Positions 24,605-33,100 of a stretch of 64,000 bases of DNA are shown one piece after another (the stretch's first letter is position 1; each line of letters opens with the position of its first letter). The stretch is from Alkalicoccus luteus (GTDB taxonomy: Bacteria > Bacillota > Bacilli > Bacillales > Salisediminibacteriaceae). The stretch lies in NCBI GenBank assembly GCA_052061695.1, contig JBPZEY010000008.1. One strand, written 5' to 3'. The notes under the pieces were generated by a model. That model did no database searches, was not told the origin of the DNA, and saw only the letters and a program-made list of their open reading frames with translations. Made by a program: the position numbers and the translations under genes.

Positions 24605-25807
24605 ATGGCAACAACAGTAAGCACAAAGGAAGTTATTACGCAAACGGAAAAACACGGGGCGCGGAACTATCATCCGCTGCCAATCGTTATATCGAAAGCA
24701 GAAGGGGTCTGGGTGGAAGATCCGGAAGGCAACCGCTATATCGACATGCTCAGTGCTTATTCTGCACTGAACCAGGGGCACCGTCATCCGAAAATCATTC
24801 AGGCACTGAAGGATCAGGCTGAAAAGGTAACCCTGACATCCCGTGCGTTTCATAACGATCAGCTCGGTTTCTTTTATGATAAAGTCAGTGAGCTGACCGG
24901 CAAAGAGCTTGTGCTGCCGATGAACACAGGTGCAGAAGCTGTTGAAACCGCGATCAAAGCGGCCCGGCGCTGGGGCTACCGCCGCAAAGGAATCGCGGAT
25001 AACCAGGCAGAAGTGATTGCCTGCCACGGGAATTTCCACGGACGTACGATGACGGCTGTATCGCTTGCAGCGGAAGAAAATGATACAACGGGCTTTGGGC
25101 CAATGCTTCCAGGTATCAAGACCATTCCTTACGGGGATATTGAAGCACTGAAGCAGACGATTACGCCAAATACAGCAGCGTTTCTCGTTGAGCCGATTCA
25201 AGGTGAAGGCGGCGTTGTGCTGCCTCCGGAAGGCTTCCTGAAAGAAGCGCAGAAGCTCTGCAACGAGCACAACGTTCTCTTTATCGCAGATGAAATTCAA
25301 ACCGGCCTTTGCCGGACGGGTATGACGTTCGCGTGTGACTGGGAAGAAGTGAAGCCGGATATGTACATTCTCGGAAAAGCACTCGGCGGCGGCGTGTTTC
25401 CAATCTCCTGCGTAGCTGCAGATGAAGATGTGCTCGGTGTATTCGATCCAGGCTCGCACGGCTCTACGTTTGGCGGCAATCCGCTCGGCGCAGCTGTTGC
25501 CGTTGCTGCACTGGACGTACTTGAGGAAGAGCAGCTTGCTGATCGTTCCCGCAGACTTGGCAGCTACTTCCGTGAGCGTCTCGCTAAAATTGATAACGAT
25601 AAAATCAAAGAAATCCGCGGACGAGGCCTGTTTATCGGTGTCGAGCTGACGGTGCCGGCACGTTCCTACTGTGAAGAACTGAAGGCAGAAGGGCTGCTCT
25701 GCAAAGAAACACGTGAAAATGTCATTCGTTTCGCACCTCCGCTCATTATTTCAGAAGAAGACCTTGACTGGGCGCTGGAGCGCATTGAGAAAGTACTGGC
25801 TAAGTAA
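24605..25807 (+). CDS. rocD: Ornithine aminotransferase
   Basis: 400 residues, class III aminotransferase (B. subtilis RocD 401). Motifs: NRYIDMLSAYSALNQGH, MNTGAEAVETAIKAARRWGY, CHGNFHGRT, LVEPIQGEGG, ADEIQTGLCRTG (PLP ring Asp) and ILGKALGGGVFP (PLP Lys). It converts ornithine and 2-oxoglutarate to glutamate-5-semialdehyde and glutamate, the substrate of the next enzyme. ATG 24605 with AAAGGGTGA upstream is favoured over ATG 24587. It is first in the sigma-54-driven rocD-rocA operon; 29 bases separate the two genes. Confidence 0.95.
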   Translation: MATTVSTKEVITQTEKHGARNYHPLPIVISKAEGVWVEDPEGNRYIDMLSAYSALNQGHRHPKIIQALKDQAEKVTLTSRAFHNDQLGFFYDKVSELTGKELVLPMNTGAEAVETAIKAARRWGYRRKGIADNQAEVIACHGNFHGRTMTAVSLAAEENDTTGFGPMLPGIKTIPYGDIEALKQTITPNTAAFLVEPIQGEGGVVLPPEGFLKEAQKLCNEHNVLFIADEIQTGLCRTGMTFACDWEEVKPDMYILGKALGGGVFPISCVAADEDVLGVFDPGSHGSTFGGNPLGAAVAVAALDVLEEEQLADRSRRLGSYFRERLAKIDNDKIKEIRGRGLFIGVELTVPARSYCEELKAEGLLCKETRENVIRFAPPLIISEEDLDWALERIEKVLAK

Positions 25808-25836
25808 TAGTTATTCTACTTAAAGGAGTGATATTT

Positions 25837-27384
25837 ATGTATACAGATTATAAGCACGAACCGTTTACGGATTTCACGAAGGAAGAGAACCAGAAAGAAT
25901 TTTTAGAGGCCCTCGCGGTCGTGAAAAAAGACATCGGCAAGGAATACCCGCTCGTCATTGACGGCAAAGAGGTCACGACCAAGGACAAGCTCGTCAGCTA
26001 CAACCCGTGCAACCACGACGAAGTGATCGGCAGCGTCTCCAAAGCGTCCACAAAGGACATCGACGCGGCATTTGAGGCTGCGAAGAAGGCGTTCCCGGCC
26101 TGGAGCCAGACGAACCCGGTCGCGCGCGCCGAGCTGTTGTTCCGTGCCGCGGCGATCATGCGCCGCCGCAAGCACGAGCTGTCGGCGACGGTCGTCAAGG
26201 AAGCGGGCAAGCCGTGGGTGGAAGCGGACATTGAAGTGGCCGAAGGGATCGACTTCCTCGAGTACTACGGCCGCCAGATGATCGAGCTGAAAGACGGCAA
26301 GAAGATTGAAAGCCGTGACGGCGAAAGCAACCAGTACCTCTACACGTCCGCGGGGGTCGCGGTGACGATTCCGCCGTGGAACTTCTCGGCGGCGATCATG
26401 ATGGGCACGACGGTGGCGCCGCTTGTCGCCGGCAACACGGTGCTCCTGAAGCCAGCCGAGCCGACACCGATCATCGCCGCGAAGTTCGTGGACATCATGC
26501 GCGAAGCGGGTGTGCCGGACGGCGTACTGAACTTCGTGCCGGGAGAGCCGCATGAAATCGGCGACTACCTCGTCGATCACAAGGACACGGCGCTGATCAC
26601 GTTCACCGGATCGAAGGCCACCGGCCTTCGCATCATGGAACGGGCGGCGAAGGTGCAGGAAGGCCAGCGCCACTTGAAGCGTGTGCTCGCGGAAATGGGC
26701 GGGAAGGACACCGTCGTGGTCGATAAGGATGCCGACGTGGAAACGGCGGTCAACGCGATCGTCACGGCCGCGTTCAACTTCTCCGGCCAGAAGTGCTCGG
26801 CCGGAAGCCGTGCCGTGATCCATGAGGATCTGTACGACACGGTCGCGCAGCGCGTCGTCGAAGAGACGGAAAAGCTCACGCTCGGCGACAGCGAGAAGTA
26901 CGAGAACTACCTCGGACCGGTCATCAACCAGAAGGCGTATGACAAGGTGACGAGCTACATTGAGATCGGCAAGAAAGAAGCGACGCTGCTCACCGGCGAC
27001 GAGTCCGATGACAGCACCGGCTTCTTCATCAAGCCGACGATCTTCGGCGATGCCGCACCGGATGCGCGCATCATGCAGGAGGAGATCTTCGGACCGGTGC
27101 TGGCGCTCTGCAAGGCATCGAGCTACGAAGAGGCGATCGACATTGCGAACAACACCGAGTACGGCCTGACCGGCGCGGTGATCTCCAACAACGTTGACCA
27201 CCTCGAGTACGCGAAGCAGAACTTCCACGTCGGGAACCTGTACTTCAACCGCAACTGTACCGGGGCGATTGTCGGCTACCACCCGTTCGGCGGGTTCAAG
27301 CTGTCCGGCACGGATTCCAAGGCCGGAGGCCCGGACTACCTGCTTCAGTACCTGCTTCCAAAATCCATCAGCCAGATGCTGTAA
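25837..27384 (+). CDS. rocA: 1-pyrroline-5-carboxylate dehydrogenase, copy 1
   Basis: 515-residue aldehyde dehydrogenase of the RocA/PutC type. Substrate-channel motif IPPWNFSAAIMMGT, NAD site ITFTGSKATG, general base Glu286 (LAEMGGKD) and nucleophile Cys320 (FSGQKCSAGSR). It oxidises glutamate-5-semialdehyde to glutamate with NAD. TAAAGGAGTG precedes ATG 25837. It is co-transcribed with rocD behind the sigma-54 promoter. The gene is clearly richer in G and C at third codon positions than rocD beside it. The encoded protein is identical to that at 35892, and I see no nucleotide difference over the repeat. Confidence 0.95.
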   Translation: MYTDYKHEPFTDFTKEENQKEFLEALAVVKKDIGKEYPLVIDGKEVTTKDKLVSYNPCNHDEVIGSVSKASTKDIDAAFEAAKKAFPAWSQTNPVARAELLFRAAAIMRRRKHELSATVVKEAGKPWVEADIEVAEGIDFLEYYGRQMIELKDGKKIESRDGESNQYLYTSAGVAVTIPPWNFSAAIMMGTTVAPLVAGNTVLLKPAEPTPIIAAKFVDIMREAGVPDGVLNFVPGEPHEIGDYLVDHKDTALITFTGSKATGLRIMERAAKVQEGQRHLKRVLAEMGGKDTVVVDKDADVETAVNAIVTAAFNFSGQKCSAGSRAVIHEDLYDTVAQRVVEETEKLTLGDSEKYENYLGPVINQKAYDKVTSYIEIGKKEATLLTGDESDDSTGFFIKPTIFGDAAPDARIMQEEIFGPVLALCKASSYEEAIDIANNTEYGLTGAVISNNVDHLEYAKQNFHVGNLYFNRNCTGAIVGYHPFGGFKLSGTDSKAGGPDYLLQYLLPKSISQML

Positions 27385-27400
27385 AACAGCCACGGCATGA

Positions 27401-27432
27401 GAAGGGGCTCTCCATGACGGAGAGCCTCTTTT
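27401..27432 (+). terminator. rocA copy 1 terminator; left 32-bp flank of the inserted element
   Basis: GGGGCTCTCC and GGAGAGCCTC form the stem, followed by TTTT. A related 32-base hairpin-plus-T sequence lies at 27773-27804, on the far side of the element. Confidence 0.9.
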
Positions 27433-27772
27433 CAAATTGTCGATAACGTGATTTCAGGTGAATCACCTTGCATCTGTCTGTATTGATGGACACTCGCTTT
27501 CCGGAGGGAACGGCCTCGGCTTCTCGTTTTGCTATCCGGCGGATCTTCGCCTCATTCTGATCCTCCCAGGGTCGAGGTCCTTCAATGTCGGCAGCGGGCA
27601 GTTCAGTTGACCCCCTTGACGATTGGCACGAGCTAATTAGAAACAGAGGGAGCCCTTCTTTATGCGACGCCTCGATGTCGAATAGGGATGCCAGTGCTCC
27701 AGCGTATTCACCATGAAAGCAAAGGAGCCGCGCCTACTGATTGGGACGCTTTTCTCGAACAAACAAATCCCT
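27433..27772. mobile_element. Non-coding element inserted at the rocA terminator
   Basis: About 340 bases without a gene, starting exactly after the T run of the rocA terminator. Its first ~60 bases (CAAATTGTCGATAA, AGGTGAATCACC, TTGCATCTG) match the reverse complement of the right end of the glmM element at 48866-48891 and beyond. Next comes the ~105-base Bacillaceae repeat shared by both elements. The far end shows no clear counterpart to the glmM element's other terminus. A hairpin resembling the rocA terminator follows at 27773. No transposase remains are visible, so it would depend on an enzyme encoded elsewhere. Confidence 0.6.
27493..27595 (+). repeat. Bacillaceae intergenic repeat, copy A
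   Basis: Begins CTCGCTTTCCGGAGGGAACGG and ends TTCAATGTCGGCAGC. It aligns along its length with the reverse complement of 48719-48831. The CTCGCTTTCC...CTTCGCCTC...TGATCCTCCC pattern is that of a dispersed non-coding repeat common in Bacillaceae genomes. Confidence 0.75.
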
Positions 27773-27806
27773 TTAAGAGGCTTTCCTAGGTGGAGAGCCT
27801 CTTTTG
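27773..27806 (+). terminator. Terminator-like right flank of the rocA element
   Basis: GAGGCTTTCC and GGAGAGCCTC around TAGGT, then TTTT. It matches 25 of 32 positions of the rocA terminator at 27401-27432 and is best explained as a diverged duplicate of it. Confidence 0.65.
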
Positions 27807-28077
27807 TATATGAAGACTCATCCGGGTACGGTCGGTAGTGCTGAGGTGGAGAAAGTTCGTTAAACGGCTCGCAGAATGGTATTTGCGGCGCATTAAAGCA
27901 CTTTCTTGAATTGTAGTAGAGCTTTGCCTTCCTGAAAAAGTGCAAAGAAGAAGGCTTCCGCACCTCGGAAGCGATCCATATAATATGAGCCCGAAAAGCC
28001 GTCTTTACCGTATGAGAAGGTTGATCTGTCACAAACGAGCATTCAGAACTTCCTGTGGAAAGAGTATTCCATTCAAT
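27807..28077. other. Gene-free spacer
   Basis: About 270 bases with no convincing reading frame or promoter. One hairpin, GCTTCC/GGAAGC, lies near 27955-27972. Otherwise I see nothing. Confidence 0.4.
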
Positions 28078-28122
28078 GAAAAAACCGTTCCGGGGAGCTT
28101 TTCGCTCCCGGAACGGTTTTTA
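28078..28122 (-). terminator. Terminator of vpr
   Basis: AAAACCGTTCCGGG(G)AGC and GCTCCCGGAACGGTTTT form a long stem with A and T runs on both sides, 12 bases beyond the vpr stop on the minus strand. Confidence 0.93.
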
Positions 28123-28133
28123 TAAAATCAACA

Positions 28134-30542
28134 TTAGTTAAGTGTCAGTACTCCGCCGGACATGTAAAGTTCCTGCTCACCCAGCTTCGCATAGGTTATA
28201 ATCTCATAACTTCCAGCAGGAGCTGGCTCGCCGCCGAGTGTCAGGTCCCATGTAAAGCCGTGGATTCCGTTGGAGACGTCCTCAGAAACTGCAGTTTCAT
28301 AAGGGGCTACTGCACCGGATGTTTCCTGAATAAAGACGCTGAAGTAATCAGCCCCGGCCGGCAGATTAACGGTTCCGGCAAGGTGTCCAGCACTGTTAAT
28401 GCTTAGAGAAAGCTGGCTCATGATCGGGTAGTCCGGCTGCTGGACGAAGAGGATCGTCGGTACTTCAATAGTAGAAGATCCGTCGCTCAGTTGAATGGTA
28501 CCTTCGTGGTAGCCAGGCTCAAGTGAAGACGCGTCAACCTGTACACCAAAGTTCAGCTTTTGGGACTGTCCAGGCTGTACGCGCAGGTTGTTGCTGTTCT
28601 GCAAGCGGACGCCTTCCATGCCAGTCAGTTCCATTGAGTAGCGCTTTGCTTCATCAGATGTGTTGTGAATGTCAAAGTGTTGACGCTCCACCTGACGACC
28701 GTTATCCTTTTCGAAAATACCGAAAGAGTGGCTGCCAGGAACAACAAGTACTTCTGTTTCAATTGCGTCCATCACGCGGATGCTTCCGGCACCCTGGGAA
28801 TTATGGGCATACGGATTGCCGTCGCGGTCCACCATGTTTTCTGCTGTGTTCATAAGCGAAGACTTTACAAAGTCAACGCCCCAATCCGGGTTTGCTTCCA
28901 GAATCAGCGCTGCAGCACCTGCTACGTGCGGTGCGGACATGCTCGTACCCTGCAGAGAAGCATAGCCGTGCGGCTCTTCTTCATTATGGGTTGGAACGGT
29001 GCTGACAATGCCGACACCAGGAGCTGAAACATCCGGCTTAATCATCCACGTGTCCATAACCGGTCCGCGGGAAGAGAAATCAGCCATTGTTTCGCCGACT
29101 TCACGGTCAAATTCGATCGCGAAGGAGACAGTGTCGTTGCCTGCCTGAACGTCAGCAAGAAGCGCCTGACCATCATCCTGGTTCAGCATAACGGTTGGCA
29201 GAGCCAGACCTGGAATTTCCGGCATGGAACCGGCTACGTTGTTGTACATGACAACCCCGACAGCCCCTTCTGCTGCTGCATTTGTTACCTTATCAACGAA
29301 GGCGAAATCACCGCGCGAGATTAGTGCGATGTTACCTTCGAGATCCGCTTCTGCAACTTCTTCCTCAGTGGCAAGGCCGGCATCAACAAGCTCATACTCG
29401 CCGTCGTTCAGTGCAAGCAGATCATCTACTTCGTCATAGCCCATTACCTGAGCGGAAGAAAGATCCAGTCCGCTTTCTGTTACCACTTCAGCTGTATAGA
29501 GGTCAAATGGAAGCTGAGTCGCACCGACAGAAATGGCATCACGGGAAGTACCTGGAGAACCAACTGTCCAGTTGTTCGGTCCGCTGTTTCCGTTTGATGT
29601 TACAGCAACTACGCCGTCAGCCATCGCCTGATCAAGCGCAAGGCTTGTGGCAAAGTCCGGATCGTTTGTTGCGTTACCGAGTGACAGGTTCATCACATCT
29701 GCGCCGTCTTCCACGGCACGCTCAATCCCTGCGATAACACCCTGAGTGGAGCCGCTGCCGCCTGGACCGAGGACACGGTAGGAGAGCAGCGTTGCGTCAG
29801 GTGCAACACCTGTGAACGGGCTGTCAAAGCTTGATGCAACCGTTCCAGCTACGTGCGTTCCGTGATTCGTCGAACCGCCGCGCGGATCTCCAGGAGGAGT
29901 TTCTTGCGGGTCATCGTTGTTATCGATGAAGTCCCAGCCTTTATAGTCGCCAAATGCGTGTTCCAGATCCGGGTGTGTGTAGTCGACCCCGGTATCGAGA
30001 ATGGCAACCGTCACGCCTTCACCCGTATAGCCTGCATCCCACGCTTCATCGGATCCGATGAATGGAGCGCTCTCGTCCATTTCAGGCGATACTTCGCCCA
30101 TGGAGAATTCGTCAGACTGGACGCTGTCTACTTCATATTCAACATCCGGGTATACAGCTTTAATGCCTTCAACAGAGGCAAGCTCATACAGCTCTTCGCC
30201 AGGAAGCTCGAGAGAAAAACCGGAGAAGACAGTATCGTATTCAAAGTTTACTTCAGCTTCTGGAATTACTTCGGCAAGCTCTTCAAAAATATCGGCTCGT
30301 GCCTGCTCCAGTACTTCAGCAGACTGAGAGCGGCCGCTCTGTTCTGCAGCGAGAACAGATTCTTCATCAAGTTCAACGACAACGGAAATGTCGCCCTCTG
30401 TAACGTTATCTGCATCGAGATGGAATGTAGCAACGGAAGCTTCATCGGAAGACTCCTGCGCTACTGCTGTCCCGCTGAATCCGGAACCAGCGACTAACGC
30501 TGCTACTGAAACGACAACACTTTTACGAAATGCTGCTTTCAT
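28134..30542 (-). CDS. vpr: Secreted subtilisin-like protease Vpr with PA domain
   Basis: 802 residues, close to the 806 of B. subtilis Vpr. A Sec signal peptide of about 28 residues (MKAAFRKSVVVSVAALVAGS, cut near AVAQ) is followed by an I9 inhibitor pro-domain (to about 155). The S8 domain has Asp (VAILDTGVDYTHPDLE), His (TNHGTHVAGT) and Ser (LQGTSMSAPHVAG). A PA domain is inserted between His and Ser (ISRGDFAFVDKVTNAAAEGAVGVVMYNN). The rest is beta-rich C-terminal region with no sortase motif. It degrades extracellular protein. ATG 30542 has AAAAGGGG upstream. The enzyme is rich in Asp and Glu, fitting a salty habitat. It is monocistronic. Confidence 0.92.
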   Translation of the reverse strand: MKAAFRKSVVVSVAALVAGSGFSGTAVAQESSDEASVATFHLDADNVTEGDISVVVELDEESVLAAEQSGRSQSAEVLEQARADIFEELAEVIPEAEVNFEYDTVFSGFSLELPGEELYELASVEGIKAVYPDVEYEVDSVQSDEFSMGEVSPEMDESAPFIGSDEAWDAGYTGEGVTVAILDTGVDYTHPDLEHAFGDYKGWDFIDNNDDPQETPPGDPRGGSTNHGTHVAGTVASSFDSPFTGVAPDATLLSYRVLGPGGSGSTQGVIAGIERAVEDGADVMNLSLGNATNDPDFATSLALDQAMADGVVAVTSNGNSGPNNWTVGSPGTSRDAISVGATQLPFDLYTAEVVTESGLDLSSAQVMGYDEVDDLLALNDGEYELVDAGLATEEEVAEADLEGNIALISRGDFAFVDKVTNAAAEGAVGVVMYNNVAGSMPEIPGLALPTVMLNQDDGQALLADVQAGNDTVSFAIEFDREVGETMADFSSRGPVMDTWMIKPDVSAPGVGIVSTVPTHNEEEPHGYASLQGTSMSAPHVAGAAALILEANPDWGVDFVKSSLMNTAENMVDRDGNPYAHNSQGAGSIRVMDAIETEVLVVPGSHSFGIFEKDNGRQVERQHFDIHNTSDEAKRYSMELTGMEGVRLQNSNNLRVQPGQSQKLNFGVQVDASSLEPGYHEGTIQLSDGSSTIEVPTILFVQQPDYPIMSQLSLSINSAGHLAGTVNLPAGADYFSVFIQETSGAVAPYETAVSEDVSNGIHGFTWDLTLGGEPAPAGSYEIITYAKLGEQELYMSGGVLTLN

Positions 30543-31129
30543 CAAAACGCCCCTTTTCCTCAAAATAGTATGTGCGGATAATATCCAGACAGACATCTTC
30601 CCCCTATCAAGGAAGGATCAGCCGCATTGATTAGAATTTTACAATTATTTTCACAATAAATCTATTGAATTTTTAGAATTGAGAAAATACTACCGAAGTG
30701 CCGTGTCTATGCACATTTTGTGTGCAATTGAAGGCATGAAATCGATAAAAGACCTGCCTGTTTAAGGGGCGATATAGCTGTTGGGAGGTCTATGTACCTA
30801 ATTGAATATTTCGAAAATCGTAATATATAAGAATAAGGTAAGGGAAATGACAGATTACCTGACTGAATATTCATTCAAGCAGATACGTCCCGGCCTGACA
30901 GGCTTATGCATGATCGTAAAGAAGGACACAGTCTTTTCGAGTTGCACTGACTGCGGTATCCTTCCCAGGGTCAAACGATGATCAAAAGCCGGAATGACAT
31001 ACACGTTATGTTAAAAAGGAGCCGGGCGGCAATTAAGGTGAATTACATCTATAGTGCTGCATGTATGCAGGATGGTGGAAAAACGAACGCTGACACAAGA
31101 GTCTGGACCGTACCGGTGAAAAACAGTAG
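30543..31129. other. Long gene-free region upstream of vpr
   Basis: About 590 AT-rich bases. Minus-strand TATAAT-like and TTGTGA-like elements in 30620-30700 may serve vpr, but no promoter pair has good spacing. A 44-codon frame at 30847-30981 is not convincing. Nothing else is recognised. Confidence 0.4.
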
Positions 31130-31168
31130 AAAGCGCCCTTCAGCAGCATGCTGAACGACGCTTTCAAA
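31130..31168 (-). terminator. Hairpin after the MscS-like gene
   Basis: GAAAGCG and CGCTTTC form the outer stem and TTCAGCA/TGCTGAA the inner one. It lies just beyond the stop of the minus-strand channel gene, with only a weak T tract on that strand. Confidence 0.6.
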
Positions 31169-31177
31169 CGTTAGTCT

Positions 31178-32581
31178 TTATGGCCTTGGGTGGTCCGGAT
31201 GATCGGGGTCGTCTGGATCCACCGGTTTTGGAGCTGCATCTTCTTCAGGTGGACGAGGCGGGTTCACCGGCGGAGTGCGGTCTGATCCGCCAGCTGTACC
31301 GGATGCTCCTGAAGGGCCGCTCTGGCCGCCAGGTGTTTTCGGTCCGGCAGACGGGTCAGCCGGCTTATCGTTTTCTTTCTTCATTTTACGGTCAAGCTCT
31401 GCAAGCTTCGTCTTAGCGTAGTCACGTCCACCGACACCAAAGGCAATGGCAAAGGCGACAGAAACAGCACCAAGAATCAGCAGGAATGCCAGATTCACAA
31501 TCGTTGTCGCGAACTGCAGCTGATCAAACGTCATAAAGGCTGCAAACACGATGATCGTATATTTTACGAGAGAAGCATAGAAGCCGCTTCCGGAGTATTT
31601 CTTCACGAGGGCACCAAGGTAGTGGCCTGCGAATAAACCGAGAAGCAGAATCAGCAGGGCACTGACAAGCAGCGGCAGATACGCAAGCACGGCGCCGCCG
31701 ATATTATTCAGCACTTCCAGCTGGAGTACGTTCAGTGCTTCTACCGTGAAGAAGATGATGATAACAACTTTTACAATCTGTCCAAGAATGGTGGACACGC
31801 GGAAGGAACTGCTCTTCGGTCCGTCCATTTCGAAGAAGCTGTATACGTTGTCGACACCAGTTCGCTGCAGCAGATTGATAAGCAGATCACCGACAAAACG
31901 GGCGATAAAGTAACCGACCAGTACGAGAATGATGGCGACAAAGACATTCGGAATCATTGCGAGAATGCTGTTAAAGACGTTCGTGATCGGCTCGGAGATC
32001 ATCTGAATGTTCAGCGTTTCTAGCGCGACCGTGATAATCGGGATCAGCAGGAAGATGAACACGATGTTCGCGAGAATCGCCGACAGCTTCATAGAAGAAG
32101 AGCCTTCGAACCGCGTCCATTTATTAAACCAGTGGTCAACCTTCAGACTTTCAAGGGACCGGTAAACGAGATCCTTGACGAGGCGTGCAATAAAAATACC
32201 GACAAATAAAATAATAGCAGCTGCAAATATGTTTGGCAGGAATTCCAGGAACGTTTCGGTCATGTTGGCGATTGGGCCGGCGACCGACTCCATGTTCAGT
32301 GCATCTAAAATAGCCGGCAGGAATAATATGAAGACGAGGAAATAAACCAGCTTGGAGGTCGCTTCCAATATGCTTGCACCTTGTTCCTCACTTTTGACAA
32401 GTGGAGTTTTAGCGAGTCCTTTATGGGCACCAAGCTTTTTTAGCCCTTTTGAAATAATGTTCTTTGCGGCGAGTGCAATGACCCATGCGAGCAGCAGAAG
32501 CAGTAGTGCGACGACAATATTCGCAAGAGAGCCAATGAGATCGCTGAGCAATGCTTGAAATTCATTGGTTACATTGTTCAT
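31178..32581 (-). CDS. Mechanosensitive-channel-like protein with TM_helix repeats
   Basis: 467 residues. Repeated hydrophobic segments each end in a VGxFIARxVxDL-type turn (FVGIFIARLVKDLVYR at about 125, LVGYFIARFVGDLLIN at about 220, LLGLFAGHYLGALVKK at about 315). This is the conserved TM helix (PF05552) arrangement of small MscS-related proteins. Basic linkers follow, and then a tail of about 70 residues rich in Pro, Gly, Asp and Ser (PPVNPPRPPEEDAAPKPVD). It is likely a membrane protein responding to osmotic tension. No classical MscS beta domain is obvious. The RBS is AGGAGGG before ATG 32581. Confidence 0.82.
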   Translation of the reverse strand: MNNVTNEFQALLSDLIGSLANIVVALLLLLLAWVIALAAKNIISKGLKKLGAHKGLAKTPLVKSEEQGASILEATSKLVYFLVFILFLPAILDALNMESVAGPIANMTETFLEFLPNIFAAAIILFVGIFIARLVKDLVYRSLESLKVDHWFNKWTRFEGSSSMKLSAILANIVFIFLLIPIITVALETLNIQMISEPITNVFNSILAMIPNVFVAIILVLVGYFIARFVGDLLINLLQRTGVDNVYSFFEMDGPKSSSFRVSTILGQIVKVVIIIFFTVEALNVLQLEVLNNIGGAVLAYLPLLVSALLILLLGLFAGHYLGALVKKYSGSGFYASLVKYTIIVFAAFMTFDQLQFATTIVNLAFLLILGAVSVAFAIAFGVGGRDYAKTKLAELDRKMKKENDKPADPSAGPKTPGGQSGPSGASGTAGGSDRTPPVNPPRPPEEDAAPKPVDPDDPDHPDHPRP

Positions 32582-32778
32582 ACGCTGTTCCCTCCTATTA
32601 TGTGATAGTTAACCATATCCAGAAACCTGTGGGAGTAAACGTATTTAGAGGGAATTACATAATATTAATGTAATGGGCTTGAAGGTGACGTTAGTGTCAG
32701 GATAAAAAATGAAATAGGCAGATATCTTAACGTGAGAACGTTATAGCCTGTTCGAATGTACCCTGATCATAGCTGCAG

Positions 32779-32812
32779 AAAACCCCGGACAAGGTTCTGT
32801 CCGGGGCTCTCC
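32779..32812 (-). terminator. Terminator of the 55-residue gene
   Basis: Read on the minus strand, CCCCGGACA and TGTCCGGGG are followed by TTTTCTG. It lies about 20 bases beyond the small gene's stop. Confidence 0.85.
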
Positions 32813-32827
32813 ATGGCGATTATTTCA

Positions 32828-32995
32828 TTAACGGATGCGCTGGTTGATCGCATGCACCTGCGCAAGTCCTTCCTGATAGCTGCGGGCACGTCGTCGTTCA
32901 ACGGTCAGCTTTCGTTCAATACACTGCTCGTATTCCTGGAATGAGTAGCCGTGATTTAAATGCATCGAGCGCTCAATTAATTCTGTCGTTTGCAA
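32828..32995 (-). CDS. Small hypothetical protein, 55 residues
   Basis: TTG start at 32995 with AAAGGGG eight bases upstream, TAA at 32828, and a strong terminator right after. The product begins MQTTELIERSMHLNHGYSF and continues QEYEQCIERKLTVERRRARS, ending AINQRIR. It is a charged, helical, soluble peptide with one Cys. The combination of RBS, length without stops and dedicated terminator makes it a real gene despite its size. I do not recognise a family. The neighbours (channel, amidase) give no hint of function. Confidence 0.7.
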   Translation of the reverse strand: MQTTELIERSMHLNHGYSFQEYEQCIERKLTVERRRARSYQEGLAQVHAINQRIR

Positions 32996-33100
32996 GGTAG
33001 CGTTCCCCTTTCCAATAGTCTTACTGTGGTATATTTCCTGACAAAGGAAACGGCAAACGAAAAAAGGGAAAAGTAAGAAATTAGCAGCAGAGCCTCTTTG

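Larger units (their letters stand above)
25836..27432 (+). repeat. 1.6-kb direct repeat, left copy (rocA plus terminator)
   Basis: Bases 25836-27432 recur at 35891-37487 with an offset of 10,055. The encoded proteins are identical residue for residue, and all stretches compared by eye match. Identity starts one base before the ATG and stops at the end of the terminator T run, where copy 1 continues into an inserted element. Confidence 0.93.

Noticed and set aside
25903..27435. 510-codon open frame antisense to rocA copy 1
   Set aside because: It mirrors the high G+C third positions of rocA, has no family resemblance and no RBS. The same shadow occurs opposite copy 2.
30847..30981. 44-codon frame upstream of vpr with a Cys-x-x-Cys
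   Set aside because: Weak RBS placement, no terminator, unremarkable composition; insufficient support.
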